A program made the position numbers and the translations under genes. The notes below the pieces were generated by a model that saw only the letters and a list, made by a program, of their open reading frames with translations, was not told where the DNA came from and did not search any database. Of a stretch of DNA of 64,000 bases, positions 1 to 15,000 are shown in pieces. Within the stretch, counting starts at the first letter, position 1, and each line of letters opens with the position of its first letter. The stretch comes from Motacilla alba alba (lineage: Eukaryota; Chordata; Aves; Passeriformes; Motacillidae): NCBI RefSeq assembly GCF_015832195.1, contig NC_052017.1, positions 67,395,801 to 67,459,800 on the forward strand, written 5' to 3'.

Positions 1-3000
1 CTGGTACTTAAGTAAGCCTTTTTCATTTTTCATCGTGGTAGACTAGGAGTGCAGCTGCAGTCGGGTGCTGTACGCCAGCTGAAAGGTTAGAAGATGTACT
101 CCACTTCGATGTGTACTTACAGTTGTCAGGCCATGTGTCATGATGGAAATGCTTCTTGGAATTGGCTGTGTGAAAAAGCAGCTTGTAAATTAGCTTTGGG
201 AAAAGCCCTCAGTGACAAAGGTTGTGTGGTGAAACTGATTGTTGTAAGACAGGGAAAAAAATATGCTTATTTATTACGCAGGGAATAGTGAGGAAAACTG
301 CAGGCTTGCTCAGCACCACTGCTGCTCACAAATACATCCCTGCCAAAGCAATGAAATAGACCATTTCTGTGTGATGGTTGCATCGTACAGAATTGCCCTT
401 CAGCTGTGTGTAATGTATGTATTAGTTTTGGTTTTAGCTGCCATTCTTAAAAGGAACAGAATAAAAGGGAAGAACAAATCACTTTATTTTCCATATGTGA
501 GTCTTTTCCTTCTGCATAATCCTTCTCTACTTCAGTGAATGGTTTGTAAATCCCATTGCTCCTACCTGGGAGTTAGCCTTCTTTTGACTTGTCAGTTTGC
601 AGCAGCCTTTCTCTAATGAAGTATGCAAATAAATCTGGGTGCACTACTTCAGATAATCCTCCTTATCTGCATAAAGATGTTTGCTTTCTAAGTTTTCCCT
701 TATTTATTTTATGTGCTATTAATTTAGCTCAACTGAGGAGGAATGCAGGGAAGGGAGGGAAAAGAGTACCATATGACTAAGTTAAACAAGAGTGGACAGG
801 AGGTTACATATTAATAGAGAATAATAAATTTCAACTACAAGATTCCAAAGAGAAACCTCTACAAGGTTTTGCAAATATTTTTGAAATAATCATTGCTGGT
901 GCTTTTCATTCTGAACTTGCAGGTTGCATATTGTGCCCTTGCTTTCTATCCTAGTAGTTAAAGTAGTCTCTATTGCAAATAAATCAAATACAGTAAATAT
1001 TATAAATGTAAATTTGCTATTTGTTCTGGAGGGCTTTGTGGTACTTTTATGTGTTTGCTTCAGTTTGTTGTTTGGTTAGTATGTTTTCAGTGTCAAAATA
1101 AGCAGCTCCTCCCTTTTTCTTTGTGATACTGTCTCAATTTTTAAAGCCAAAATAGTGATCTAGGTCAACAAAGCTGATCCAGCTGAAAAATACCATTTTA
1201 TATCCTTGTGGAAGATAAGAGGTCCTGAGTTTCCCCTGCTCGCCTCATGGCCATGAAGGTATACACTGTAATGAGCAAGGAATAAGGGTGGTTAGAAAAA
1301 GAACTGCTGGAGCTGGTGCAAGCAGCACCCCCAAATAGGTATGGGCTCAAACATCACCACTCCCAAAAGATGCAGTCTTTCTCAGGATCTGAAAAAGTTG
1401 AAGTAATGACTGCATTAATCATTGAGCAGACCTCTACAAACATATCAGGAAAGCAAAATACTTTGTGTTAAGAACCTAATGTCTGCATTGTATATGCTTT
1501 GTGTTTTGGTTTTTTATTGTGGACTACCTCTTGTCTAGTCTTGATGGCTTAATGCTCAGTTTCTGCTGGAGCACAGTCAGCATGGTTCTGGAGGTCTCCC
1601 AGGCAGCTTAGAGCAGAATCCAGCCCATGTGCCCCAAGATGCTGGGCCACAATATGAAACGAAGTATGAGGAGTGAAGAAATTCACTTTACAAGTGCATT
1701 CCATGTACAAATTAAAACCTTGGTGTAGGTGCTTGACTTACTTGTCCACAGTGACAAAAGTGTGTGGTCAAACAATGACTTAGCAATGGCCAAGCATACA
1801 CTAGCATGTTACAACTTCCAGGCAAGCTTCCTTCTTGATTCCCTCTACTAAGGTTAAGAGAAACCTTAAATTAGAATAGGAGGATGGCTTTATAACTAGC
1901 AAGCTCTAGCTGTATACACAACTGAGTTGTGCTTCTGCCAGTGTGAGAGTTCAGCAGCTCCTACCTGGGTCACCAGTGATATGTTTAATTGGTTTATTGA
2001 TACCAGGAAGTATGTGGTGGTGTAAAGGATAGGGACTTGCATTACAGTTTTGGCAAACCTGAGCTGAAAGAAAAAGCAGCATAGATGGCTGGAAATAGTA
2101 ATAAAATATTCCATTTCATGTCTGCAGAAATCATTAGACAGCGGTTAAAAAAGGGTTGTTATTACTGCATGAGATTCACTTGGGGAGTTAGTTTCTGTAA
2201 TGTCCACTAAAACAATGATTCTTCTGTTTTAAGTGGAACCCATTCCAAGTGCAGATGTGTTTTTGTGCAGCTATGAAATGGATTTGTCAACAGTAAAGAT
2301 GTAGATTCTCTCAGTGGTTTCTGTTTCCCTTCTGCCAACTCAGCACAGTAAGCAAACAGCAGCATGGCTGTCATTTGCTGTCCATCATTGCCAAAATTCA
2401 GCCTTATCAGTTTTAGGGAGTTATCACAAATGTAGAATGTTGGTTTCATGCTGGCAGTAAACAAACATGACAAGTTTTTATATGGTAAATCAGAAGATCA
2501 AAATATGACCTATGACACATTGCAACACACAAGCAGCTTAAATGCAGCACTTCATAATAAGTGAACCTTTGAAGCTTTTTGCAGAGCTTAGGAGGGCACT
2601 GGGTTGTACAACTCTTTCATCAGGATTGGGTTTTAGAGCACAGTACATGTGTTAGCCAATGTTTCATCATGGGTGCTGAACACTTCTTACATTATGGCAA
2701 GAAATGAAGCAAAAGTCTCTCAACTTTTTTTTTGTCTGCTTAAGAAGCACAGCTTTATCCTGGTGCACAACAAAGTTCCACAGCACCAACCGGGCCTGTA
2801 ATCACATTTGTTCTGGAATGCTAACAGAATCCTTTACAGGCATCACTAGACTATTACAGGGTCATTTATTGATCTTTATTCTCCATGAAGAACCACAGTT
2901 TTATTGATTCATCTGCTATTTACAAGTCTCTATCTTGGTCTTAAAACCTTTCTTTATTGGTGCAATTTCATAGTTTCTGTTTGGTTTATAGGTGTATTTT

Positions 3001-6000
3001 CTTGTTCTTCAGTGGCAGAGAGGTAAACAGATGTGAATAGGTAATCTTATAAATCTGAATCTTTCCAAGAGGATTCAGTCTCTCCAAGCAAACTTATTTT
3101 TTCTATACGTGGATATTTTTGAGCTTTCTGAGGTAAACAGTTTGTCTTGAGCCTGAAGCAGACTCTGTGTTTTTAGAAAATCTTAGATAGAACAGCTTTT
3201 AAATTCTTTAATGTCTCAAATTTAATTAAAAAGTCATAAAAACAAATTTAAAATATTATCTCCTAAACAACATTTTATCCCACCTAAAGCAAATGGATTC
3301 AGCAAGAACACCATCTAGCTTCCGCCATTTCCTCCACTAAGTCTGCAGAACAAGGCTCTTCCTGAAAAGTACGTCCTTTATTATAATAAATATCTTGATC
3401 CATGAATTAAGAGTTCAGTAGGGCTAAACCACCACCACCGTTAACTTCTTATTTGTCCTATAAAATGTTGTCTCCCTATGTGCTTTTCCTGCTGAGCTGC
3501 ACTGCTGTTATTTTTGCCCATGATGAGCATGGTGGAAGTTTGGCCGTGCAGCTGCAGCTCCATTTATATATTGTATCTGGCAGGTTCCAGTGCCAAAGGC
3601 TGTGATGAGGCCTTGGTAACTAGAAATAGACTGAGCTAATCCTGTGCCTTGTACCTCCTAGGACAGAAATGCCATGGTTTGCCCAGTTTGAATGAGTGCA
3701 TTGGGTATTTCTTGTTTTATGAAGAGTGTGAGAAAAACAAGAGCTTCTGGAAAGATTGTATGTTAGTGCCTCTGTAGGAAGGTCCTGAGTTTCAGTCAAT
3801 GACTTACTTGGATGGGTGTGAATTTTCAGTCTGTTTGTAATGGATGCAGATGTGAGTATGTGGTTTTCTGGAGCAGTCTCAGGAGTTTCAGAGTGGTGTT
3901 TACAATATTAAAGGCAGACTGCACCTGAAAGTCAATTTTTTAATTTTCGCATTGGTCCAGAACACTTGCATGTTCAGTCTTAGGAATTCCAAATAAGCAA
4001 TGTATTGATAGAAGAGCATCTGAATTTCAAAGTGATTGTACCTGAAAACTGTGTAATCTCTTTCACTTACTGTCATTTATCTCAGCAGGTAGCAAACTTA
4101 ACATTTTTAGATGTTTTGAAAAGTATTGTCACTGGCTTACCCTGGATGACTTACACACACACTTCGGAAAGCATCAGTATCACTGCTGAGAAGTGCACTT
4201 TCTTAAAACAAGACTGGTTTCCAGTTTCTCATTCTTCAGAAATGTGTATGTTAATCCTCTGGGATTAAGTAATTTTCTACTACAGTTATGTTGCCCTTGA
4301 AAAAAAAATACATTCAAATCATCCTGGGGGTTTAGATTTCTGTTTGCTAATGAGTACAAACTTCAAACAAGACTTAACTTTCTTCCCCACGGTTAAAACA
4401 ACTGTGTTGTTTTAATCAATGAGAGATGCTTCAATGTTTTGTTTTGTTTAAGTTGCTGCCTTTTGTGAAATACTGCAGCTGATGCTTTACATGTATGCAC
4501 TGGCAATCCGTATCTGCAATGGTGCTGTTCTGGGAATGTCAAATTCTAGCAGAATTCTGTGCTTTATTGTCCAGCACCTCTTTTTTATTTAAATTTGTTG
4601 TGGATAAGAGATTTACATCATAAGTGAAGAGCTTAAAATGGTACTTGTATTTTTTATATTGACTCAGTTGTCAATTTGCCAGATATCTTCCTCTCTAGTA
4701 CCTCCTCCTCAGTATCTGATTTTCAGTGTTCACTAGTGAAAGTTTTAGACTTTGTAAATCAATAGTTTATCATTTCATTTCACTAGTAGTCTCTGTATTT
4801 TATGGTTACTCAAAGTGAGCAAAACAGCCAATTCCCACTGACTAAACTGTGGAGGAGCGGACGTGGAGAACCCATCTTTTTGAACTCCGTAACACTTGCA
4901 AGTGGTTCAGGCATGACTCATCTCATATACCCAGCAGCACATCTGGTCAAAACTAGGGATGCTGGGTGGGTCAGTAAACTCCCAGGACTTGTGAAGTTTC
5001 TTCAGGGACACAGTTGGACTCCCAGCTCTGTCTCTGTCATTCTCTGTTCAGCACAGTATGCAGTGTGTGCATCTACCAGCTCTTTAGCTGGAGTTTTATA
5101 GGACAGAGCACACTGGCTGCCATGCCCGTAGCAATTATCCAGCTTTCTGAAGCTGCTTGGATTCTAGAAAGCTCAGTGTCTTCATCACTGGAGCTGGAGA
5201 GATGTGTAAGCAAGAACATTAGCAATGATAGCTGATAACATCCTGCTTTTAGGTAATCTGTGATTCTCTAACTTTCAGCAATGTGTTTTTCAGTTTTTCT
5301 ATACAAGTACTTCTAATTTTTCACAGTTCACAAGTGGATAGTTACATAATTAAGGGAGAAATTTCCAGTGCGTGTTTGCAGAATATTTTAAGTACATTAA
5401 AATGGGGAAAAAAACTCAACCAACTTATTTCTTTCCCCATTCACTCCAGAAAATTGCTTGTTAAAGATGAAGTAGTCAGTACCATCAGATGGACCAGATA
5501 CAATATCACAGTTCCCAGTATTTCATGCCGGTAATGGTAAAGTTATTATTTTTCTACTCCCATTGTTCTAGTTTTATCTTTCTAAATATCTTCTGCTAGC
5601 TTACAGCTGTGAATACAGTCTAATATGAAGATCTGTTCTGCATATTCTACAACAGATTCAACCTGTGTCACTCGTCCTTATTTTCCAAAGCTCACCTGAT
5701 CAGTTCCCAGCTATTACTCAGTTTCTGATTTCTGCTGTGAAACACCATCTATTTCTGTGTTTTACGTACAGATGTGTACAGAAATTGGCTGGTAGGAAAG
5801 TACAATAGTGAATTCCCTTCTCCTCCAGGACAGTTTCAGTCCAAAGGGCAGTAAAAACACTATGAAAAGCATTTACAGGATTTATGAACTGATAGTTGGA
5901 TCCTGTCATAAAAGAAGATGAAAAACAAAGCAGGGAATGGGCATCTGTGGGGACTGGTTGTTTGGTTAGTGGTTTTAGAGGTTTATGGAAAAGCTTGTCA

Positions 6001-9000
6001 AACTATAAGGTGACTACAGATTGCACTGGATCATTTCTTAAAAGGTGAAGTACTTGATCTTTCTGACTTCAACATTTCTTCTTTTGAAGTTTTAAGACAT
6101 TATGTGTACTTCTTAGAGATATCAAGTGTTCAGAGGCTGGTCTGTCTGTGTGTATTTCTTGTGTGATTTTTTTAGGGACAAGAATGAAATTCACAGCAAT
6201 TTTGTCAAGATGGGTTTCCACTGAGAATGTGGATCTAAGCTTAGTAAATAACAATACACATAAACAAACTTTGTGTTTGTAGGAACCAGGCTTTGAGCAC
6301 GAAGACAATAATAGCCATTTTGCTCTTAATGTTGTGTATGAAAGAAAGGCTCAGCACCAAAAATCATACAAATGGCATCCAAAAGGACGTGCTTTATGCT
6401 GCCTTCCATTGTCATGCTAAAAAATCTTGCTTCTAGATTTGTATATGGTAATCTTCCTATTTCATCTACATACCTCTCTAGAAAGGGTGACATTCACTAC
6501 CAAAAAACTAAAGCAACAGCAGTCATTATAAATGCAGTTCATTTCAGAAAGGTATTTCTTGCTTAAATAAATACCATTTAGCATTACATTCATCTGTTTT
6601 GTGAAAATGGATTATTATTCTTGATTCAGCCACAAAAAAGGTTCACGGTTCCTTTTACTTAACAGAACAGAGTCAGCCAGGGAGTCAGAGAAGAAGGGGA
6701 TGTGATCTTCATGGATCTGAAAGAATCATAACATATGCAAGGACACTGTTGTTGTTGTTGACTAGGTATTCCAAAGTAGTGAGACCTGGGAATGTAATGG
6801 TATTATTATATAGGCTGTCCTACATAAGACAACAGCAACAAATCCTCTTCCACACTAGCACACCAGCATTTCTATTATTTAGAGGCTACAGTGGTAGGTA
6901 GACATAGATCCTGATTTTTGATGGTGCACCTGGAAAGATGTAGTCATTTAGGCCTGCACAATGTTAGGAATATCAGAGAGAAAAGTACAGACAGGATTAC
7001 AACTTATGTCCTAATATGTCCTTTTCTTCTCATAAGAAAATACTTTCTAATGCTTGTAAGTCCTGTTGCTAATTCTACTGTAGAGCAGTGGAAGATAGTA
7101 CAGTGTGCATCCAAAAAGTTGGAAATCAAGTGTACTAATTTTAGTCAGTGATGGCTCAAAGGGTCAAATCTTAGTAATAATGTAAAGAAGAGCACCCACT
7201 CACCACCACCTCCTCTTCTCCTACATGAAAACCTGTTTTAGATTAGATTCTGTTGTGCTGTTTAATACACGGAATGGAGTTCATGGTTTGAATATGTGTG
7301 GAATTAAGAGTTTGTTTTCACAGATTGCAAATATTTTTAATAAATATTCCAGGCTTGATATTACTGCAGGGTTGTACCATACACTTAATGTTGGGGAGTT
7401 GCTTAGTAAGGTCAGTGAAATGAAAATATTTGCTCTGGCATACAAGCAAGTTCTAAAAGAGCTTAGGCAATATTTCTGCTGAAGAAAGTGTCGATTTAGA
7501 ACTGCCCAAGTTCTGCTCTAACTTGTGAATTTTATTTTTCCAAAATAAAATAAAGTTGTTTGGTTGTTCTCGATCTTTCTTCCATATGGAATCCTTTTAG
7601 CAGTTATGCTGCATGACTCTGCATTATAGTGCTTTGTTGTGTTGGTGGGATTTATTTATTTATTTCAAGGCCACTTTATGCTGTCTCAGAAAACACAGCA
7701 GGAAAACAACTTGGGGAATTTAAGCTATGTGTTAAAAGTAATCTATTAAATGTAGCCTGGTTTAAGTTACTCAGTTAGTGAACATATACAAGAAATAGAT
7801 TATAACTTTGTGTCTTACATAATGTGGGGAGAAAAGAGCCTGTACAAGTTTTGCACTGTCTGCTCCACGGTCTCATGACCATTGAAAGTCAGTGAGGTGA
7901 GGGGACCTCCTGGAGTCAGAACCCCTGCATTTCCTTTACAAAGGCAAAAAGATGAGTGTTTTTATCAGTATGTCATTATTCTTAATGTATCTGGCATGAG
8001 ATGCTAGTATTTTGCTGGGTGAATTTGGTTCTGTTTTGCATAATAAAATGCTCCTAGGTTTCAGGACCAACATTTATCTTGCATTTGACACACAATATAG
8101 AAGTTACAAGTTAATATATTAAGTTATGCTTTGCTGAAGACAGAGAGATTGGGTACCGTTCGTTGCACAGGGGAGAAGTGAGTGGATGTGTTCCCAGTCA
8201 TGAACCAGCTGTGATAATTAAAGTAGTTTGTCAGGAAGGGAGGACATGGACAAAGGCTGGAAACCTGCCTTGTAAGGAAAGGAAAAAGTGAGGTATCTTG
8301 GATGTAACCTACCTCCACAGAGATACTTGTATACTTGTGGGGTATTTTTCATTTCCACACCTTTAATGAATGTTTGAATATGTGAATTTGTGAGTTTTAA
8401 ATTTTATGAATGAGTAACTTATGCCCACTTTATTGTAATTTGAATTCATGCTGGATAACAGGAAAGCATAAAGTGAATCTGTAGACCAGGAGCAATAGAA
8501 CACTTCAGACATCCTTGTCCTCCAGCATATTTTTCATGACACACAAAGAATAACAACAGGGAATCCATTTGAGCTACTTGAGCCACGCAGTGAATTGGCA
8601 CTCACTGCAAAAGAACAAGAACTAGCCAAGGCAGCAGTTTCTTCTACCTCCTGTTGGTTACATTCCTGACATGGATCCATATATCAAAGACTGTGGGAAA
8701 AGTAACACTGTAAAAATCTATTCACTTTTTTTGTCCCCCATAACCTGAGAAACAGCTGTAAGGTTATATCAATACATTACAACTGAGAGAAATTGATTTC
8801 TTTTTTTTTTATAACAAATAATGGCAGTACTTCCACTTGGTTTGTAGTTGTGTTTTTGAACCACCAGTCCTATGCTTAAGACCTTAAGCTTGCAAGAAAA
8901 TCTAGTCATTCAATATCTACCTGCTCACCTGGAATAATACCATCTGGAACAACGCCTGCTTGGAGAGGCAATAGATTTCTAGGAAAAAATGTAGTAATTT

Positions 9001-9036
9001 CTATATTTCGTTTCCCCAATATGTCGTCCTTAAGAG

Positions 9037-9064
9037 CTTCACCAATTTAGGGAAATTGGTGAAG
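9037..9064. repeat. Perfect 12-bp inverted repeat with 4-nt loop
   Basis: The left arm CTTCACCAATTT (9037-9048) and right arm AAATTGGTGAAG (9053-9064) are exact reverse complements around the loop AGGG. The pairing stops cleanly on both sides. It lies in non-coding DNA, and no function is visible. Confidence 0.9.
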
Positions 9065-12000
9065 TGTATAGTTGCCTCATACATGCACAGCCTCCGGCAT
9101 TATTCATCCACAACCTCATCCTCTACAACTACTGGAAGTTTTCAGAATTTGGGAAGTCTTCAATTATTCAGTTGTAAATCAATTATCAACCTTGTTCTTT
9201 TTGGATCAGGAATTTATATCAACAGAAAAAAATAAGGACAAAAGTTATAATTGGTGAAGAATATTTTAGACAAAACAGTAACATTTCAGCTTCATTTCAT
9301 GCACTGCTTGGTCCTCTGATTCACTTTCTAAAAATTTATCGGTTTACTTTATGGATCCGGACTCAGAGACAGCAGCATGGATCTTATTGGCAGGAAGTAG
9401 AAGTAGCTTGTGAATGTTGATGTCATTCTTCTCAGTTGCAAGTGGGTCTAACTGCTGAAAGATCTTATTTTGCTTACCTGCAAATGTCCAAATTCTCTAC
9501 CAGAAAATTCAACCAGATAGGGGTTAAAAAAGTTGGTCTTGTTGCATTGCTTCACAGCAAACTTGTGAAATTAACTGATCCACGCAGAAAAATGTTTTGA
9601 CCTACCTATGATGAAATGCGGTGTCACAGAACTGAATATGTGTTTTCCAAATTACTGATTTAAGAAAGAAGTTTGCAGTGCAGAAAACACTATGAAATGT
9701 ACAGTGCAAAACACTAAAAAAGTCAGAACTGGGAGCTGTAACAGGTATAAATCAGTACCTGTTCTATTTCAGTTGTTGCAATGGTATGGATTATGACGTG
9801 GGAACTGCCTTCTCTATAGGAATCTATTTACCTAATTATTTTTAAGTAGATAATATTTTGTTTCTGTTTGCATTCTTTGCCTTATTAATCAAGTCCATGC
9901 ATCTGCCTGTCTTGTGCATTAAATTCTCAGTAAATTCTACTAGTTTTGGAACATAAGTCAAGTTTTTTCTGGTAAAGAGCTAAAGATTGGTACCAACAGC
10001 ATGCTGCGTTTATGAGTTTTATTAGGAGCTTTAAGGACTCATTTTCTGGATCCTAGATGACCTTTGAAGGTGCCATTTGTATACAGAAGCAAGTTCTGAT
10101 AGATCTGGTTTTCATCAGTAATCTTCTCAATTAAATCAATGGAAGAAAAACAAAACCACACTTAAAGCTAAAACAAAAGGAAAATTTCTAAACTGTTGCA
10201 ATCCAGGGATGACTGTAGTTGTGTAATTGGTCTAGCCTAGAGCCATCACCCAGAAGCTCCCAAAATTGGCGGCCCTCTGGCTGCCTTTCTCTCAGTTAGT
10301 CTGTTATTGACAACAGGGAGAGGCACCATGTGTCAGCTCGTTACTGATGCTGGCAGTCCATACATTTCTTCATTAAATGCTTTTTAGGATTGTGCTTACA
10401 CTGGCAGTGTCCCCAGTTTACCTTTTGCGTTGAATTAAGAACAGTTGTTCTGATGTAAGTGGGACTGAAAGGGGGTCACAGTAAAGAGCAGCCACAGGAA
10501 AACTTCCTTTGCCATCTCTTGTCATATACACTGTCATGGGAGGGTTTTAATACTTTCCATAGCTTGCCCCACTATTTGTGCTTGGGATGCATTTTTCTAG
10601 AGAAGGAAAGAAGTCACAGCCCGGAGTCTTGGTTCTTGCAAGTGGGAAGGAAATGTGTCAGTGTTCACTCTGCCTGAGGTAGCATTTCAGTGCCCTGGCT
10701 GTGTTGCACTGTGTGTATGACTCATAGCAAGCCTTATGGACATGTCAGTGCCCCCGCAGCACCACCTGATAACCTTTATTTTGGGGAGCAGCAGGTGTAG
10801 AGTGGCTCTGCACAGCTCCCTCCCATCAGGTGCCCAGACCGCAGGGCTGCTCCTGTCCAGCAGCAGGGAGAGGTTGTGCTCTGGCAACCCTCAGAACATT
10901 CAGAACCATCCACTAACACCAGTAGTTCCAGAAATCTCCCTGAAAGGAAAAGAGGGGGAAAAAGTTCCCAAGTTGCTGTTTAGACAAGTGTGATTTGTCA
11001 AATGGGCTGCATCTCAGTAGGTCTCGCTGCCTTCCACATCTTGGGTCACTTGAGAATTAAAGGTGCTGGCTTTGATGTGAAATAGTAACTGAAGCCTCTT
11101 TTACACACATTTCTGATAATGCTGATGCCGCCACATGCTGTTGTCCTGTTGATCTTTTTTGTTGTTACTGTTACACAGGCTGTTGGTTTTTAATCTCTTC
11201 AACAGCTGACATAGTGGTTTACCATTTAATCATTCTGCCACCATCCTTGCAGACCTCAGTGTTTCCATAAGGCAGCAACTGTCAAATATTAGCTGGATTT
11301 AGTTATTTGCTTTAGTTCTTTACATAAGGACTTACTTACAGCTAAGACATGCTTTTTACCTTTTTAGAAAGATACACTTGCTCTCAAGGAAGAATGGATT
11401 AAAATGTGGGGTTTTTTACATAAAACTGTTTGCTCCTTCCTTTTCCATGAGTGCTGGTAATGTAGGTTGGTCCTTTATAGAAATGAGGAAAAGGGATAGT
11501 ATTGAATGTGTGTCCTCTTTTTACTAGAACTTAAGCAGGGAAAAGTGTCTTTCTCTAAGGGATCATTCTGGGCACTTAATGAGAATGCTTAGTCTGTTAC
11601 TATAGAAGGCTGGTAACATTTTATTTTAAAAATGCTTGTGCAAATACAGAATTTTAAAAGAAGGAATGGCTCTATAGTTTAAATAGTTACAGCTTGATCT
11701 CAGGAATTAGTGACAATGTTATGTCTGCTTTAAAACAGACCATAACGTTGACATATCACACTTGTGCCTTCAGACTTAAGAACGTATCTGTTAATGTTAG
11801 ACATCTGTCCATTGAGTGTAGCTGTACTATGGTTCCTAAGACAAAAAAAAAAAGTGCTCAGAATTTCCTATTCATATTTTAAAAAAGAAGAATTTTCATT
11901 TTTATGAGATAGAAGTCTAGAAACATTTTTTCGTATGGTGAATGAAAAAGTACTAACTTTCTTCCATTCTTTTAAAGAAACCTAAATTTGGACCAGGTTG

Positions 12001-15000
12001 TTTTTTGTCTTGATAGGAAAAGCTTGTCAGCTAGACCTTTGGCACCATTTGTGCTATAACTCTATTATACTTTGGGGAGACTATTTTGCACTGGACAATA
12101 TGTTGTGGCAACAGTACAATCACATCCTTTCAAGGAGCTCTTGGTGACTTGCTTGGCAAGGCAGCATTCCATAAATGATTGCCTCAGCAGGATTCAAACT
12201 AAAATTTTTAAATGTAAACTACTGTAACTCAATTTAGGTCCAGGAGGGCATTTTCCCTTTGTTACAATTTTATTACTATATCAATTTAATTTTTTGTTAT
12301 TCAGTACTAGATTTATCAGCTCATATTTCTTTAGCTTGTAGGAATTAAACATTGTAAAAATCAATATTTCCGCTAATTAAGGTGAGTTTGGGGAGTGGAT
12401 AATCAAACAGTGTAGTGAATCATTAAAAACTTACATGCTAATATTGACTAGCATTATTGGCAAAAGGAGACCAATTCTCTATGCCAGGCATTTCTTTCTT
12501 TCGTGCATTTTTAAAGCAGAAGCAAAACACGTTCAGTAAAAATTGATGTTCTCAGCATTTAATAGTGTAGCGGTGGTCCTTTTTGGATATAAAAGCAATG
12601 TGTTAAAATTCTGGGCACTCATATGTAGCATTTGCTTTCCCATCATTTAACTTAACAGTAAGTAGTATCTGCCTTCAAAGACTGTTACTGTGTTTGGAAA
12701 TAGGTGGAAGGCTATGTTCATACCTCTTATGAACATAATGGATCATTTCTAATTATTGCCAATTTTTGCCAGTACCTTTTTACAGTGATGTTTTTTCCTT
12801 GTCTGACATTGGGTAATGTTGGTTTTGCTTTTGTTTTGGTTTTTTTTTGTTTACATTAGCTGTGGCCTTACTCATGTTTGCATCTGGTCTTCTCAGAGGG
12901 TGTTACTGAACAGATCAGTGAGTTATGATTTGCTGCCACATCAGGTAATAACTTCCCTACCCCAGTTCCCTTACCATGGAACTAGTGTCTGCCAGTGGGA
13001 CGCTGGATCTTGTTGAACACCATTGTTTTATTCTGTGGCATTTGACTGGCTTTCTCCTTACAAGCACATTCTAAAAAACCTCAAGTCTGCAGTTTGATTC
13101 AGGGTGACCTGACAATGCTTCCCTTCTGGGTCAGATTCTTGCATGAACAAACTCCTCAAGATCCTTTCTGCAAGAGCGATACCTCTTTGGCAGGGTTACT
13201 TCATGCCGGATCTTGTGCAGGGGCTAGACCTCTTTTTTGAAGGAAAGTACAGTAGGAAAAAGACTGAAATTACATTTTGAAAATATATTCATACTTTTAA
13301 GGTATAAAAACATAAAGTAGGAAACTCAACCTGACATGAGCCAAGCCTCACATTGCATCTCCTCAGACTGTTTTTCTCTGTGCTTTTTCAACTCTATCAC
13401 AACTTAAGGAGTTATTCTGTGGTTCTTCATAACCTTCCTAATTGAAGGAAACTTGAAATCACTGTGGAATTAAGGCATGAGAGTTTGGCTGGCTGGAGGG
13501 AAGGAGGGTCCTAAGGAGAAATTATGTCAAATACCATGTGAGCCACAGAAAATGATAAATGTGTTATCACTGTATTTCCTGAGAAAGTTTCTCCCTAAAA
13601 TGCTTAATACATTTTATTCCCTAATTAGAAGTTCAAAGGAGAAGCTTTTTTTAATGAAAGCACAGCATTTATCATTCTTATTTCTAATATTAACTTCTTC
13701 AGTTTGCATGGGAAGCTTTGTAACACTTGCATATTGATTCAAGCAGGCTGTAGTAATTAGGGCAAGTTTTAGTCCATCTCTTACAATATCCTTTAACAAT
13801 TCCAACATTTCCCTCTGTGACTGAAAGAAATTGAATTTGTGTCCTTAACATCAACTGGGACAAAGTAACACAGTGAGACACAAGCTCCTGTGGTGAGGGC
13901 TAGAGGATTTGTATCCAGAGAGAGATGAGCAGGTATTTGTCACCCCCTGGGACAAGCTACAGTGTGACTTTGCAGGGAAGAAGTGACTTCAGTTAGCAGC
14001 CATCACCTTGAGTAACTTTTGCCCTGCGTTCATTTAAAGGTAGTTTTGACTGGGACTGGAAGTGAGGGCCAGTAAAGAGCAGTGGGTGGAGAGGTCTGTA
14101 GCCAATGCAAGGGCAAGGAACACCAGGGAGATGGCAGCGACTCTGAATATCCCTTCCCTTATTTCGTGGAAGCTTGCTGGTCTGTCCTGCCTGAACTTTA
14201 AAGTAGCAGTTTGTGGATGTGTGAATTTAGGAAATCACCTTTTCTACATTGCTGGGCCCCATGGCTTGATGATTGCGGTTACACATCAGTCAAAAGATCT
14301 TGTGTAAGCTTACCCTTTACAACTCCCCTCTCTGGAATGGATTCTCTGGTGAGTAAACAGAAAGACTTGCACTCAAGCTCTAGCCTTTCTTCCAGAGAAG
14401 CCTTTAACTGGGTGTTCTTTTGTAGGTGATTGCCAGGTGTCCGTAGAAGCTTCTGAGAACATAATATCTTTATTCTGCTGTAAAAGTGAGGTGGCAGCTT
14501 CAGAAGTTAATACCAGCACAAATGCAGACAATATAACCATAAAATCCTAATAGGTTTAGAAAAATGGTTTAAATGTCATTTAGAAGAATTTCTCTGTAAC
14601 TAACAGTGCAGTTAAAAACTGAGTTTATGGAGGGAAGAACCCTCAAAAACCAAGATTAAAAATTTTAATTCACTAGTTCAGTTTGATTTGCAAGCTTGCA
14701 GCTTAAAGAAATTCCTAATTGGCTAGCTGTACTTTGATTTTTTTCCTTGCTGGTGTATTTTAATGTAATTATTGATTGGATTGTGAGTTTGAAACAAAGT
14801 GAGGAGTACTAGTCTGTAAATGCTGATTTGTACAGAAAAACCTAAGCACCAGTTAGTAAGGTGTTTTAATTTATTTTTTTTAAGAAACACAGTTCTTGCT
14901 GAGTTGAGAGCTTTTTCTTTTACTTGTGAGCAGTAGATATTATTGTACCTTACGTAGTTTTGCTGTAGGCAGTGGTGGAGTGCCTGGAAAAGTCTGTCAA

